Shown: positions 8,522-17,885 of the stretch, one piece after another | Position numbering within the stretch: the stretch's first letter is position 1 | How the letters are laid out: every line of letters starts with the position of its first letter | NCBI RefSeq assembly: GCF_011250635.1 | Contig: NZ_JAANNP010000009.1 | Coordinates: forward strand, 1 to 64,000 | From: Motilibacter deserti | Lineage (GTDB): Bacteria; Actinomycetota; Actinomycetes; Motilibacterales; Motilibacteraceae | Direction: 5' to 3' | DNA length: 64,000 nucleotides | Made by a program: the position numbers and the translations under genes | Notes under the pieces: generated by a model | What the model saw: only the letters and a program-made list of their open reading frames with translations | What the model was told of the DNA's origin: nothing | The model's database searches: none

Positions 8522-9424
8522 CTAGGACGACGTCCCCGCCCCCGGGCTCGCGACCACCTCGAGCTCGCCGCGCACCCGCGCCTCCCCCGGCCGCCCGTCC
8601 AGGCGCGCCCGGACCGCGTCGGCCAGCTCCTCGAGTGTCTCGGGGGACCAGCGCAGCCGGGCGGCGCCCGGGCCGGCGGGGTCGTCGGTGATCTCGACGT
8701 GGGCGAGCAGGTCGCCGTGGCGGACGACCCCGAGCCACTGCCCGCCCGGCGCGATGGTCGGCGACCAGACCCACAGCGCGGACTCGCCGACCGGCAGCAC
8801 GATGCCGCGGTCGGTCGCGCCGGCCTCGGCCCGCAGGCCCAGCACGGCCTTGTCCCAGGCGGCGTCGACGGTGCCGCTGCGGAACCGCACCACCGTCTGG
8901 GCCACGACCCAGCCGACGGAGGTGGTGCGCGCCCCGCCCACGACGCTCGTCGTCCAGGCCTCGAGCTGGTCCTGCGGCCGCACGAGCAGGTTGCCGAACG
9001 TCGCTGGCACGGCGGTGGGGACCACCGGCCGGTCTCCCCAGACTCCGTCCCAGAAGCTCGTCGCCCGGAGCAGCGGCCCGCTGGCCGGGTCGACGCCGGG
9101 CGTGCACCAGGCCGGCACCGGCTCCAGGTCGCAGAAGGCCTGCGGCGCCTCGCCGGGGCCGGGCGTGCGCAGCGGCGCCGCGCTCGGCGGGCCGCCGGGC
9201 TCGACCGCCGGACCGCCGCTGCCGCCCACCACCGTGGGCAGCACCGCGACGGCGGCGACGGCGGCCGTGACGGCCACCACCGCAGCGGTCTGCCGGGTAC
9301 GCCGCCGGGCCCGGGCGCGTACGTGCGGGCCGGACGTGAGGCTGGCGTCGAGGTCGGCGGCGAGGCCCTGGACCGCGAGCGCCAGCCACTCCTCATCACG
9401 GCAGAAGTCGAGGTCGGGTGTCAT
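8522..9424 (-). CDS. Single-pass membrane protein paired with the sigma factor, possible anti-sigma
   Basis: 300 residues. About 47 cytoplasmic residues (CRDEEWLALAVQGLAADLD, then ARARRRTRQT) precede one membrane helix at ~50-67 (VAVTAAVAAVAVLPTVV) and a long extracytoplasmic Trp-rich domain. Its ATG overlaps the sigma-factor stop by four bases (ATGA at 9421-9424), so the two are translationally coupled. That arrangement and topology are those of sigma/anti-sigma pairs. However, I do not see the HxxxCxxC zinc motif of classical anti-sigma domains, so the assignment rests on context. Confidence 0.6.
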   Translation of the reverse strand: MTPDLDFCRDEEWLALAVQGLAADLDASLTSGPHVRARARRRTRQTAAVVAVTAAVAAVAVLPTVVGGSGGPAVEPGGPPSAAPLRTPGPGEAPQAFCDLEPVPAWCTPGVDPASGPLLRATSFWDGVWGDRPVVPTAVPATFGNLLVRPQDQLEAWTTSVVGGARTTSVGWVVAQTVVRFRSGTVDAAWDKAVLGLRAEAGATDRGIVLPVGESALWVWSPTIAPGGQWLGVVRHGDLLAHVEITDDPAGPGAARLRWSPETLEELADAVRARLDGRPGEARVRGELEVVASPGAGTSS

Positions 9425-9942
9425 CGGGCACCTCCGAGCGTTGTCGGGGCGGGGTCGGACGACGGTGGCGCGAGGACGTCCCGGAGCCGCGTGGCGCCCT
9501 TGCTGGCGTAGCTGCGGACGGCCGAGACGCTGCAGCCGAGGACGTCGGCGATGGCGGCGTCGTCGTAGCCCTCGAGGTGGCGCAGCACGAGCACGGCCCG
9601 CTGACGGGGCGGCAAGCCGGCGAGCCCGCGACGCAGCGCGTCGCGCTCCGCGACCCGGTCGGCGGGGTCGTCGAGGCGCCCACCCGTGGCCGCCTCGGGG
9701 AGCTCGGCCACGCTGTGCTCGCGGTGCCAGAGCCGCCGCGCCCACGAGGTGTGCGTGGTGACCAGGATGCGCCGGACGTACGCGTCCGGGTGGTCGGCCC
9801 GCCGGACCTTGTCCCAGTTGCGGTAGGTCTTCAGCAGCGCGGCCTGGAGCAGGTCCTCGGCCTGGTGCCGGTCGCCGGTCAGGACGTACGCGAACCGTGA
9901 CAGCGCGAGCCCGCGCGCCGCCACGTACTCGTCGAAGCTCAC
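9421..9942 (-). CDS. SigE-family RNA polymerase sigma factor
   Basis: 173 residues with the two minimal ECF-type domains. Region 2 (FDEYVAARGLALSRFAYVLTGD, then AEDLLQAALLKTYRNW) binds core and the -10. Region 4 (LAGLPPRQRAVLVLRHLEGYDD, then IADVLGCSVSAVRSYASKG) is the -35 helix-turn-helix. Size and the opening FDEYVAAR are typical of the actinobacterial SigE-type ECF group. It starts at GTG 9942 after a GGGGG site and is followed by the coupled membrane protein that probably restrains it. It diverges from a secreted amidase, which might be a target, but no matching promoter is certain. Confidence 0.85.
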   Translation of the reverse strand: MSFDEYVAARGLALSRFAYVLTGDRHQAEDLLQAALLKTYRNWDKVRRADHPDAYVRRILVTTHTSWARRLWHREHSVAELPEAATGGRLDDPADRVAERDALRRGLAGLPPRQRAVLVLRHLEGYDDAAIADVLGCSVSAVRSYASKGATRLRDVLAPPSSDPAPTTLGGAR

Positions 9943-10195
9943 TGCGCCCCCGTTCGTGCCCTCACTCCCTCCCTAGAGCGGGTGGAGGGCGCCGATGTTT
10001 CCACGCCGAGCGCGCCCGGAAGCGCGGCTTTCTCGTCTGAGCGACGAACTGGCGTAACCGGCGCCCGCCCTCCGCAACCGGGACTTAACGCCGCTCGAAC
10101 CCCGGCGAGACGCCGCTCGACTGGAGTCGGTCGCGGCACCCGACGGCGCGCCGCCGGCCTCCGGGTGCTCCCCCACCCCCGCCAGGAAGGGCCGC

Positions 10196-12106
10196 ATGAA
10201 CAGGACCGCCCGCCGCCGCGCCGCGCTGCTCGGAGCCGCCGCGCTCCTCACCGTCGCCGTACCCGCCTCCGCCGCCCCGGCCGCCGACCTCGACGTCTTC
10301 GTCCTCGAGGAGGCGACGATCGCCGACATCAGCTCGGCGTTCGCCAAGGGCTCGCTCAGCTGCGTCGAGCTCGCCGAGCTCTACCTCGCGCGCATCGCCG
10401 CGTTCGACGACGCCGGGCCGCGGATCAACTCCGTCGCGACCGTCAACCCCGACGTCCTCGAGACCGCCGCCGCCCTGGACGAGGAGATGGACCGCTTCGG
10501 GCCGCGCAGCCGGCTGCACTGCATCCCGGTGCTGCTCAAGGACAACGTCGACACCTACGACATGCCGACGACGAACGGCTCGGTCATCCTCAAGGACGCC
10601 GTGCCGCCCGACGACGCCTACATCACGGCGAAGCTGCGGGCGCAGGGCGCGCTGATCCTCGGCAAGGCCGAGATGGGCGAGTTCGCGGGCGGCAGCTACA
10701 ACACGATCGACGGCCAGGTCGTGAACCCCTACAACCTCAAGCGGCAGACCGGTGGCTCGAGCGCCGGCTCGGGGGCCGCGATCGCGGCGAACCTCGCGGT
10801 CCTCGCGGTCGGCACCGACACGAGCACATCGGTACGCGGCCCCGCCGCCTACAACGGCATCGTCGGCCTGCGCCCCACGACCGGCCTCATCAGCCGCGAC
10901 GGCATCGCACCCAAGAACCTCACCTTCGACAGCGCCGGCCCGATGGCGCGCACGGTGACCGACACCGCCCTCATGATGGGCGCGCTGACCGGCAAGGACG
11001 CCGCCGACCCGCTGAGCGTCCAGGTCTACGACGACTATCCCGGGGGCGGCTCGCACGACCTCGGCATCGACTACACGAGCTACCTGCGGGACAACGCGCT
11101 GCAGGGCAAGCGGCTCGGCGTCGTGCGCGACTTCTTCGGCGGGGACCCGACGATCGACGCGCTCGCGGAGAAGGCGCTCGACACGATGGAGGCGCAGGGC
11201 GCCACCCTCGTCGACATCACGCTCGACGCGGCGTTCCTCGACTTCTACGTCACCCGTGGCGGGAGCACGATCCGCACGATCGCGGACTACCGCTTCAAGG
11301 AGGAGTTCGAGGCCTATCTCGCGACGTTCGGGCCCGAGGTACCGAAGACCGTCGAGGAGTTCATCGAGATCTACGAGACGGAGGTCGCGAAGTCGCCGCT
11401 GCCGGTCGAGGCGAGCGTGCTCAACCTGCTCAAGCGCTCGCTGACGACGACTGCTGACGACCCTGCGTTCAAGGACCTCGTCGACCGCGTCCTCCCGGCC
11501 GCCACGGACTACAAGCTCTCGCTGTTCGAGGACAACGACCTCGACGCGCTCGTCTTCCCCTACCAGACGAGCTACGCAGCGCCGATCAGCAATCCCGCGT
11601 TCTCCATCCCCGACCCTACGCACGTGCCGTCGAGCCGGCCGCAGCCCTCGATCTTCGCGGCCTACAGCTCCGTCGGCTTCCCCGGCATCGTGGTCCCGAT
11701 GGGCTTTGGCCCGCAGGGGCTGCCGATGGACATCTCCCTCATGGGCAAGCCCTACGCCGAGGGCGAGATCCTCGGCATGGCGTACGACTACGAGCAGGCG
11801 TCGAAGCTGCGGGCGCCGTCGCCGCTGACCCCCGGGCTCCCCGGCGAGCTGATCGGGGCCGACTCGCCGACCGCGGCCCTGCGCGGCGACAAGGTCGAGC
11901 TCCGCTTCGGTAAGGAGTTCGGCGGGCTGACCGCGACCGTCGCCGTGGCCACGACCGGGGGCTGGACGACCGTCGGCACGGACCGCATCACCAACGGCGG
12001 CAAGGCGACGGTGCGCCTGCCCAAGGCGTACCTGGCTTCGGTGAAGCCGGGATCGCTGATCCGCGTCTCGGCCGGGAGCACCGCGCTGGAGGTCGTGCTG
12101 AGCTGA
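10196..12106 (+). CDS. Secreted amidase-signature hydrolase
   Basis: 636 residues, ATG after AGGAAGGGCCGC. A signal peptide (1-~28, ending ASAAPAA) indicates export. The amidase signature core shows the Ser-cisSer-Lys triad: Lys115 in LLKDNVD, the GGSSAGSG loop at 186-193 (cis-Ser ~188) and the nucleophile Ser212 in DTSTSVRGPA. The usual sequence is DTGGSIR, so two Gly are replaced by Ser-Thr. A ~120-residue C-terminal tail beyond the hydrolase domain looks beta-rich (ATVAVATTGGWTTVG). Such enzymes cleave amides, including indole acetamide, peptide amides or nylon oligomers; substrate unknown. A strong hairpin follows. Confidence 0.85.
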   Translation: MNRTARRRAALLGAAALLTVAVPASAAPAADLDVFVLEEATIADISSAFAKGSLSCVELAELYLARIAAFDDAGPRINSVATVNPDVLETAAALDEEMDRFGPRSRLHCIPVLLKDNVDTYDMPTTNGSVILKDAVPPDDAYITAKLRAQGALILGKAEMGEFAGGSYNTIDGQVVNPYNLKRQTGGSSAGSGAAIAANLAVLAVGTDTSTSVRGPAAYNGIVGLRPTTGLISRDGIAPKNLTFDSAGPMARTVTDTALMMGALTGKDAADPLSVQVYDDYPGGGSHDLGIDYTSYLRDNALQGKRLGVVRDFFGGDPTIDALAEKALDTMEAQGATLVDITLDAAFLDFYVTRGGSTIRTIADYRFKEEFEAYLATFGPEVPKTVEEFIEIYETEVAKSPLPVEASVLNLLKRSLTTTADDPAFKDLVDRVLPAATDYKLSLFEDNDLDALVFPYQTSYAAPISNPAFSIPDPTHVPSSRPQPSIFAAYSSVGFPGIVVPMGFGPQGLPMDISLMGKPYAEGEILGMAYDYEQASKLRAPSPLTPGLPGELIGADSPTAALRGDKVELRFGKEFGGLTATVAVATTGGWTTVGTDRITNGGKATVRLPKAYLASVKPGSLIRVSAGSTALEVVLS

Positions 12107-12120
12107 CCCGGCAGGACGAC

Positions 12121-12150
12121 GGGGGCCGGGGCGTACGCGCCCCGGCCCTC
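12121..12150 (+). terminator. Hairpin after the amidase gene
   Basis: A perfect 11-bp stem (GGGCCGGGGCG / CGCCCCGGCCC) with a TACG loop, extended by a G-T and a G-C pair, 15 bases after the stop. Confidence 0.6.
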
Positions 12151-12258
12151 CGCGCTGTGCGAGGGGCCGCGGGGCGGCCGCCGGGCACGGGACGGCCTGC
12201 CCCACCCGAGCGTTGGCACAATTCCCGGCAGGCGAGGGGGAAGGCGAGGGGAGGCGGC

Positions 12259-13041
12259 GTGGCGACGGAGGCCGAGCAGGGCACGACGGAGGGCTCCGTC
12301 GGCGCGCCCCTCGCGGAGCCGGCGCCCGGGCCGCAGCCACCCCTGGACGCCGCCGTGTCCGGCCTCCGGGCACGCCCCGGCCGGCTCCTCTCGCCGTGGG
12401 CCGTGGCCCCGGTGGTCGGACTGGTCGCCGGTGCCCAGCTGCTGGCGCTGCTGCCGCTGCCGGCCGTGGCGCTCTTCCTCGTGCCGGTCCTGGTGCTCTA
12501 CGGCGGCGGCCTGCTGCTGGTCAGCGCGGCCGCCCGGGCCGCCGGTGGTGTCGGTGGTGTCGAGGCCGCGACGGGGCTCGACCGACCGCGGTGGCGGGAC
12601 CTCCCCCGGGCAGCGCTCTGGCTCCTGGCCGCGTACGCCGTCCGGGTCGTCCTCGCGATCGCCCTGCTCGCGGTCGGGGCGACCGCCGGCAGCAACCTGG
12701 ACGACCTGTCGGGCGTGCCCGTATGGGCGCTCGCCGTCGTCGCGGTGCTCTCGGTCGTCGTGGCGCCGGTGGTCGAGGAGCTGCTCTTCCGCGGGCTGCT
12801 GCTGCGCGGGCTGATGACCCGGCTCCGGTTCTGGCCGGCCGCCCTGATCAGCAGCGCGCTCTTCGGGCTCATGCACGCCCCGACCGCGCTCACAGGCGCG
12901 CCCGCGGTCGTCCTGCACACCGGCGCCCTGGGGCTCGTGCTCTGCCTGCTGACGCGGCGGACCGGCCGGCTCGTGCCGGCGGTCCTGGTGCACGCCCTGC
13001 ACAACGGGCTCGCGCTGGCGGCCGTCGCCCTGGTCGCCTGA
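12259..13041 (+). CDS. CPBP family intramembrane glutamic protease
   Basis: 260 residues from GTG 12259, preceded by GAGGGGAGGC. About eight hydrophobic segments follow a short cytoplasmic start. The CPBP (Abi, Rce1-like) motifs are intact: EELLFRG with the paired Glu and the Arg, then FGLMHAP, then HALHNG. These place catalytic Glu and His residues within the membrane. Family members process CAAX or prenylated/bacteriocin-related proteins or act in immunity, but targets in actinobacteria are mostly unknown. It converges tightly (6 bp) on purE. Confidence 0.85.
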   Translation: MATEAEQGTTEGSVGAPLAEPAPGPQPPLDAAVSGLRARPGRLLSPWAVAPVVGLVAGAQLLALLPLPAVALFLVPVLVLYGGGLLLVSAAARAAGGVGGVEAATGLDRPRWRDLPRAALWLLAAYAVRVVLAIALLAVGATAGSNLDDLSGVPVWALAVVAVLSVVVAPVVEELLFRGLLLRGLMTRLRFWPAALISSALFGLMHAPTALTGAPAVVLHTGALGLVLCLLTRRTGRLVPAVLVHALHNGLALAAVALVA

Positions 13042-13047
13042 GGGGGG

Positions 13048-13554
13048 CTACTCCCCGCGCGCCGCCCACGTCTCGCGCAGCGCCTGCCCCTTCGCGCGGG
13101 CCGTCGCCTCGAGCGAGCCTTGGAACTCCTCCATGCGGTCGCGCAGCTCGGGGTCGGACGCGGCGAGGATCCGCACCGCGAGCAGCCCGGCGTTGCGGGC
13201 GCCGCCGATCGAGACCGTCGCGACGGGCACGCCGGCCGGCATCTGCACGATGGACAGCAGCGAGTCCATGCCGTCGAGGGTGGCCAGCGGCACGGGCACG
13301 CCGATGACCGGCAGCGGCGTCACGGACGCGACCATGCCCGGCAGGTGGGCGGCTCCCCCTGCGCCGGCGATGATCACCTTGAGCCCGCGCGCCGCGGCGG
13401 CCGCGGCGTACTCGACCATCGCGCGCGGCATCCGGTGCGCGGACACGACGTCGACCTCATGCTCGACCCCGAACTCGTCGAGCGCCTCGGAGGCGGCCGA
13501 CATGACCCGCCAGTCCGAGTCCGAGCCCATGATGACGCCGACGAGCGCGCTCAT
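13048..13554 (-). CDS. purE: N5-carboxyaminoimidazole ribonucleotide mutase
   Basis: 168 residues. PurE moves the carboxyl of N5-CAIR to give CAIR in de novo purine synthesis. The start [15 protein letters not shown] carries the phosphate/CO2-binding GSDSD motif; VVSAHRMP holds the catalytic His; [12 protein letters not shown] and the P(L/V)IGVPV core are class I PurE signatures. Its ATG overlaps the purK stop by four bases, so the two are coupled as in most actinobacteria. Confidence 0.95.
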   Translation of the reverse strand: MSALVGVIMGSDSDWRVMSAASEALDEFGVEHEVDVVSAHRMPRAMVEYAAAAAARGLKVIIAGAGGAAHLPGMVASVTPLPVIGVPVPLATLDGMDSLLSIVQMPAGVPVATVSIGGARNAGLLAVRILAASDPELRDRMEEFQGSLEATARAKGQALRETWAARGE

Positions 13555-14702
13555 TCGGTGATCTCCCCAGTGAGGTACGCCGCGGCGTGCCGCGCGCGCT
13601 CGGTGAGGCCGTCGAGCGGCCCGTCGCCGACGACGGTGACGTGCCCGACCTTGCGCCCGGGCCGGACCTGCTTGCCGTACATGTGCACCTTGACCCCCGG
13701 GTCGCGGGCGAGGATGTGGCGGTAGGCCGGGTACATGTCCGGGTAGTCGCCGCCGAGCACGTTGGCCATGACCGCGTGCGGGCCGAGCGCCGCGGGCGAG
13801 CCGAGCGGCAGGTCGAGCACGGCCCGCAGGTGCTGCTCGAACTGCGAGGTGACCGCGCCCTCGATCGTCCAGTGGCCGGAGTTGTGCGGCCGCATCGCCA
13901 GCTCGTTGACCAGCACCCGGCCGTCGGCGGTCTCGAAGAGCTCCACCGCCATGATCCCGACCATGTCGAGCAGCCCGGCGATGCGCAGCGCGACCTCCTG
14001 GGCGGCGACCGCCGCGTCCTCGGCGAGGCCCGGGGCGGGGGCGAACACCTCCCGGCAGATTCCCTGCCGCTGCACGGTCTCGACGACCGGGTACGCCACG
14101 GCCTGCCCGTGCGGGCTGCGCGCGACCTGCGCGGCGAGCTCGCGGACGAACGCCACCTTCTCCTCGGCGAGCACCCGGACGCCCCGCGCGGCCGCGGCCT
14201 CGAGGACCTCGACGGCCTCGGCCGTCGACCCGACGACCCACACGCCGCGGCCGTCGTAGCCGCCGCGCGCCGTCTTCAGCACCACGGGCCAGCCGGCCTC
14301 CGCCGCAAACCCCGCGACGTCGTCCGCCGAGGCGACGACCCGCCACCGCGGGCACGGGATGCCGGCCGCCGTGAGCCGCTCGCGCATGACGGCCTTGTCC
14401 TGGGCGTGGACGAGGGCCGCGGGGCCGGGGCGGACCGGCACGCCGTCGGCGACGAGCGCCTCGAGGTGCTCCGGGGGCACGTGCTCGTGCTCGAACGTGA
14501 TGACGTCGCACCCGTCGGCGAGCCGGCGGAGCGCGTCGAGGTCGTCCGGCGAGCCAAGCACCACGTCGGGGACGACCTGGGCCGCGCTCTCGTCAGGGGA
14601 ACCGGCGAGGAGCCGCAGCCGGACGCCGAGGGCGGCCGCGGCGGGCGCGGTCATCCGGGCGAGCTGGCCGGCGCCGACGATGCCGACAGTTGGGAAGGCC
14701 AC
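13551..14702 (-). CDS. purK: N5-carboxyaminoimidazole ribonucleotide synthase
   Basis: 383 residues of the ATP-grasp superfamily. PurK uses ATP and bicarbonate on AIR to make N5-CAIR, which PurE rearranges. It begins [17 protein letters not shown] (PurK N-terminal Rossmann-like signature) and continues with [24 protein letters not shown] (ATP-grasp lysine and Gly loop), [15 protein letters not shown] (metal/ATP site) and a C-terminal small domain. The start is GTG 14702, seven bases after a TACGCT box, consistent with a leaderless purKE operon. Confidence 0.95.
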   Translation of the reverse strand: MAFPTVGIVGAGQLARMTAPAAAALGVRLRLLAGSPDESAAQVVPDVVLGSPDDLDALRRLADGCDVITFEHEHVPPEHLEALVADGVPVRPGPAALVHAQDKAVMRERLTAAGIPCPRWRVVASADDVAGFAAEAGWPVVLKTARGGYDGRGVWVVGSTAEAVEVLEAAAARGVRVLAEEKVAFVRELAAQVARSPHGQAVAYPVVETVQRQGICREVFAPAPGLAEDAAVAAQEVALRIAGLLDMVGIMAVELFETADGRVLVNELAMRPHNSGHWTIEGAVTSQFEQHLRAVLDLPLGSPAALGPHAVMANVLGGDYPDMYPAYRHILARDPGVKVHMYGKQVRPGRKVGHVTVVGDGPLDGLTERARHAAAYLTGEITE

Positions 14703-14709
14703 GGGGCGG

Positions 14710-14715
14710 AGCGTA
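14710..14715 (-). promoter_or_regulatory. -10 box (TACGCT) of purK-purE
   Basis: Minus-strand TACGCT followed by seven bases and GTG 14702. Only ten bases separate it from the divergent gtrA -10 at 14726-14731, so the two promoters must share or compete for upstream DNA. Confidence 0.5.
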
Positions 14716-14725
14716 TCTGCGCCAG

Positions 14726-14731
14726 TACCCT
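14726..14731 (+). promoter_or_regulatory. -10 box (TACCCT) of the GtrA gene
   Basis: TACCCT, six bases, then GTG 14738; leaderless spacing. Back-to-back with the purK box. Confidence 0.5.
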
Positions 14732-14737
14732 CGACCC

Positions 14738-15280
14738 GTGACCCAGGTCGACGCCAAGCGCTCCGGTGCCGTCCTCCGGCTCTACTACGGGCTCGGCCAC
14801 CTGGTCCGCGAGCTGCTGAAGTTCGGCATCGTCGGCGGCATCGGACTCGTGATCGACGTGGGGCTCAGCAACCTCTGCCACCTCTACTTCGATCTCGGCC
14901 CGCTGACGTCGAAGACGATCGGCTCCGGCGTCGCGATCGCGGTTACGTTCTACGGCAACCGCGAGTGGACGTTCCGCCACCGCGGGGGCGGCCGGCTCCA
15001 CATCGAGGCCGTCCGCTTCCTGGCCGTCAGCCTCATCGGCTTCCTCATCACGCTGGCCATCACCGGCTTCAGCTACTACGTGCTCGACCAGCGCGGGGCG
15101 CTCGCGTTCAACGTCGCGGCGAACGGCATCGGCCTCCTGGCCGGCACGGCGTTCCGCTTCTGGGGCTACCGCCGGCTGGTCTTCCCCGCCCTCGTCGATG
15201 AGGCCGTGGAGCAGGCCGAGGACGAGGCCGAGGCCGTCGAGCACGCCGGCGGCGGCCGCCCCGAGCAGATGGGCCGCTAG
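14738..15280 (+). CDS. GtrA family membrane protein
   Basis: 180 residues with four membrane helices, GtrA/DPMS-associated type. VRELLKFGIVGGIGLVIDVGL is the family's first helix with the KFxxVGG turn; FYGNREWTFRH is the conserved NRxWTFR motif between helices 2 and 3. GtrA proteins are thought to flip or help use polyprenyl-phosphate sugars for glycan modification. A similar gene follows purK in mycobacteria (Rv3277, from memory). The C-terminal tail is acidic (EAVEQAEDEAEAVEHA). It ends 5 bp from the convergent large membrane gene. Confidence 0.85.
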   Translation: MTQVDAKRSGAVLRLYYGLGHLVRELLKFGIVGGIGLVIDVGLSNLCHLYFDLGPLTSKTIGSGVAIAVTFYGNREWTFRHRGGGRLHIEAVRFLAVSLIGFLITLAITGFSYYVLDQRGALAFNVAANGIGLLAGTAFRFWGYRRLVFPALVDEAVEQAEDEAEAVEHAGGGRPEQMGR

Positions 15281-15285
15281 CCGGC

Positions 15286-17736
15286 TCAGCCGAACGTCGC
15301 CAGCGCCCGCGCCGCGGTCCGCAGCTGCGCGACCCGGCGCTCGTACGTCGCCCCGAGCAGGAGCAGCGCGACTCCCAGCAGCCCCAGGACCGCCCAGCGC
15401 GGGACGGCGGGGGCGTACGGCGCCAGCTGCGCCACGGCGTCGACCGCGAGCACGCCGGCCCCGACGAGCAGCGGCGCCTGCAGCTTGCGCTGCAGCCCCA
15501 CGACGAGCGTCGCGAACGCCGCGAGGGCCAGGACGACCGGGCGGGCCGCGCCGGAGCCGCCCACCAGCGCGAGGCTGGGGACGAAGCCGAGCAGCAGGCC
15601 CGGGCCGTACGCGAGCCAGGAGCCGACCGTCTGCGGGGCGCGGTGCCGGGCGAGCACCCCAGCGGCCAGCAGCGCGGCGGCCACCGGCAGCGTGTAGGGC
15701 TCGACCGCCTGGACCCCTGCGTACGCCAGCCGGCTCTCGACCGCGAGCAGGGCGGCGCCGAGCGCGGGCCAGGCGAGGTTCCGACGGTCGGCGCGCACCG
15801 CGACGGCGCCGAGGCCGGCGGCCGCCAGGGCGAGCGCAGGCGAGAGGTACGCCGCCTGCGTCCCCGCGGCGGCGAGCCCGGCGAGCGCGACGGCCGCGGC
15901 GGCGGCCTCGACCGCCAGTCGCTCGGGCTGCGCGGCGAGCGCTCGGGCTGCGACGGCCGCGAGCGTGGCGACGAGCAGGGCCCCGAGGCCGGCGACCGCC
16001 GCGGTGGTGCCGGCGGCGGGCGGCGTGGTCAGGGCCAGTGCGCCGGCCGCGGCGGTGGCGACGGCGAGGGCGTGCGGGCGCAGCGTCGCGGCCACGACCC
16101 GGGCCGCCACGAGGGCGGCGGCCAGCACCACGGCGAGGGCGGCGACCGTCGTCCCCGGGGTCAGCGCCGCGGCCGGGCCGGTGGCGACGAGGGCCGCCCC
16201 GGCGGCGTACGCGGTGGCGCTGCGCGGCCGGGCGACGAGCGCGGCGACCAGGGCGGCGGCGGCGGCCGCGGTGAGGACGGGCGCGGCCGCGAGCGGGAGG
16301 TTCCAGGCGGCGAGGCCGAGGACCGCGGCAACGGCGGCCCCGAGCGGGAGCGGCAGGCCGGCGAGCGGGAGCCGGGCCGTGCGGGCCAGCAGGGCGAGGA
16401 CGGCGCCGGCGAGCAGCGCCTCGAGCGGACGGCTCCAGGGCAGGCCGGCGTCGAGCGTCGGCGCGATGACGTCGGCGTAGCCCTGGCCCGGGGTGGCCGA
16501 CCACGCGGTCGCGTCGGCCGTCGCCGTCAGGGCCGCGAGGAGGGCGTAGCAGGAGGGCAGCGCGGCCAGGCCGGTTGCTGCCGCGGCCACCGCGAGCGGG
16601 GCGCGCCGCAGCGGCGCGGGGACGAGCCACGCGACGACCGCGACCAGCGCGCAGGCGGCGATCGTCGCGGGAACGAGCAGGTCGAACCCGCCGAGCGCGA
16701 ACGCCGCCACGGCCGCCGCGAGCAGCACGGCGCCGGTGGACGAGCCGGCGGCGACGGTCGAGGCGAGGCCCCCGCGCGGGGCGAGGGCGGCCAGCCCCGC
16801 TGCGAGCACGGCGGCGACGGCCAGCACGGCCACCGGCCCGGCGGTGCCGTCGACGAAGCCGCCGACGGTCACCATCAGCACGCCCTGGCCCCAGAGCAGG
16901 CTCCCCGCGCCGAGGGCGGCGACGCGGGCCGCGCCGGAGCGCAGGGCCCCGCGCAGGGCGGGCGCCAGCAGCGCTGTGCCGCCGGCGGCCAGGGCCAGCG
17001 CGCTGCCGGTCCCGCCGGCGGACGGCTGGAGGTCGACGGCGGCGCTGACGACGGCAGCAGCGCCGAGCAGCACGGCGGCGGCCTCGGGGACGACCGCGGG
17101 CCGCAGGCGCGCCCAGCTCAGGCTGAGCACGGCGAGCAGCACGGAGACGGTGAGGGCGTAGCGCGCGCCGCCGACCGCGTCGACACCCGCGAGCCCGACC
17201 CGGTACGCCGCCCACCCGTCGAGCACGGCCAGCACCACCGCCACGGCGGAGAGCGCCTCGGCGGTGACCGGGAGCCGCCGGGCCCGCGCCAGCTCGGTGA
17301 CGGCGACCACGGCTGCCGTGGCGCCAGCCAGGATCAGCCCGCGGCCGCCGACGCCGACGAGGTCCCAGGAGACGACGGCGAAGATGACCGCGGCGACCGC
17401 GAGCAGCAGCGCGCCGAGCCCGACGAGCAGGCGCTGCACGCCGCGGCCAGACCGCTCAGCACCGGCCGCCGGGGCCGGCGCGGACGGGGCGGCCGGGGCC
17501 GGCGCGGACGGGGCGACTGGGGCCGGCACGGCCCGGCGCAGGACGGCGAGCGCGTCCCGGCGGGCGGTCAGCGCGGCCGCAGCGCGCAGCGAGAGCTCCC
17601 ACACCTGCACGGCGGCGTCGCCCTGCAGGGGCAGGCCGCAGCGTGGGCAGCGCGAGGGGCCGGAGGGAAGGCCGGCTGCGCAGTCCGGGCAGCGGCCGGG
17701 GTCGGTCAGAGCCTCGATGGCGGACGCGTCGATCAT
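15286..17736 (-). CDS. Large zinc-ribbon polytopic membrane protein
   Basis: 816 residues. An N-terminal zinc ribbon (RCPDCAAGLPSGPSRCPRCG, residues ~15-34) is followed by a coiled region, an Ala/Pro linker with repeated PSAPAPAA, and then roughly 20 or more hydrophobic segments to the end. The last ~25 residues (TYERRVAQLRTAARALATFG) form a cytoplasmic helix. The layout is that of the actinobacterial SCO7613-like membrane proteins (my recollection), which have no known function. GAAGGC precedes ATG 17736. The hydrophobic part is extraordinarily rich in Ala, Val and Leu, which makes distant homology hard to judge. Confidence 0.7.
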   Translation of the reverse strand: MIDASAIEALTDPGRCPDCAAGLPSGPSRCPRCGLPLQGDAAVQVWELSLRAAAALTARRDALAVLRRAVPAPVAPSAPAPAAPSAPAPAAGAERSGRGVQRLLVGLGALLLAVAAVIFAVVSWDLVGVGGRGLILAGATAAVVAVTELARARRLPVTAEALSAVAVVLAVLDGWAAYRVGLAGVDAVGGARYALTVSVLLAVLSLSWARLRPAVVPEAAAVLLGAAAVVSAAVDLQPSAGGTGSALALAAGGTALLAPALRGALRSGAARVAALGAGSLLWGQGVLMVTVGGFVDGTAGPVAVLAVAAVLAAGLAALAPRGGLASTVAAGSSTGAVLLAAAVAAFALGGFDLLVPATIAACALVAVVAWLVPAPLRRAPLAVAAAATGLAALPSCYALLAALTATADATAWSATPGQGYADVIAPTLDAGLPWSRPLEALLAGAVLALLARTARLPLAGLPLPLGAAVAAVLGLAAWNLPLAAAPVLTAAAAAALVAALVARPRSATAYAAGAALVATGPAAALTPGTTVAALAVVLAAALVAARVVAATLRPHALAVATAAAGALALTTPPAAGTTAAVAGLGALLVATLAAVAARALAAQPERLAVEAAAAAVALAGLAAAGTQAAYLSPALALAAAGLGAVAVRADRRNLAWPALGAALLAVESRLAYAGVQAVEPYTLPVAAALLAAGVLARHRAPQTVGSWLAYGPGLLLGFVPSLALVGGSGAARPVVLALAAFATLVVGLQRKLQAPLLVGAGVLAVDAVAQLAPYAPAVPRWAVLGLLGVALLLLGATYERRVAQLRTAARALATFG

Positions 17737-17885
17737 GCCTTCGAGCGTGCGCCCGGAGGGGGGCCACGAGCCTGAGCCCGCGTACTCAAACCGGCCTGGG
17801 TACCCGCCCGCTCACCTCACCCGCCCCCACCCCCTCAGGCGCTGACGGGGCGGCGCGAGCGGTGGCGGGCCGCGCGAGGCGGGGC

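Noticed and set aside
9974-10002. ECF-type autoregulatory promoter for the sigma factor (GGAAAC-N17-GCTCTA on the minus strand)
   Set aside because: The -35 is plausible but the -10 does not match usual CGTC/GTCTA forms; too weak to list as a feature.
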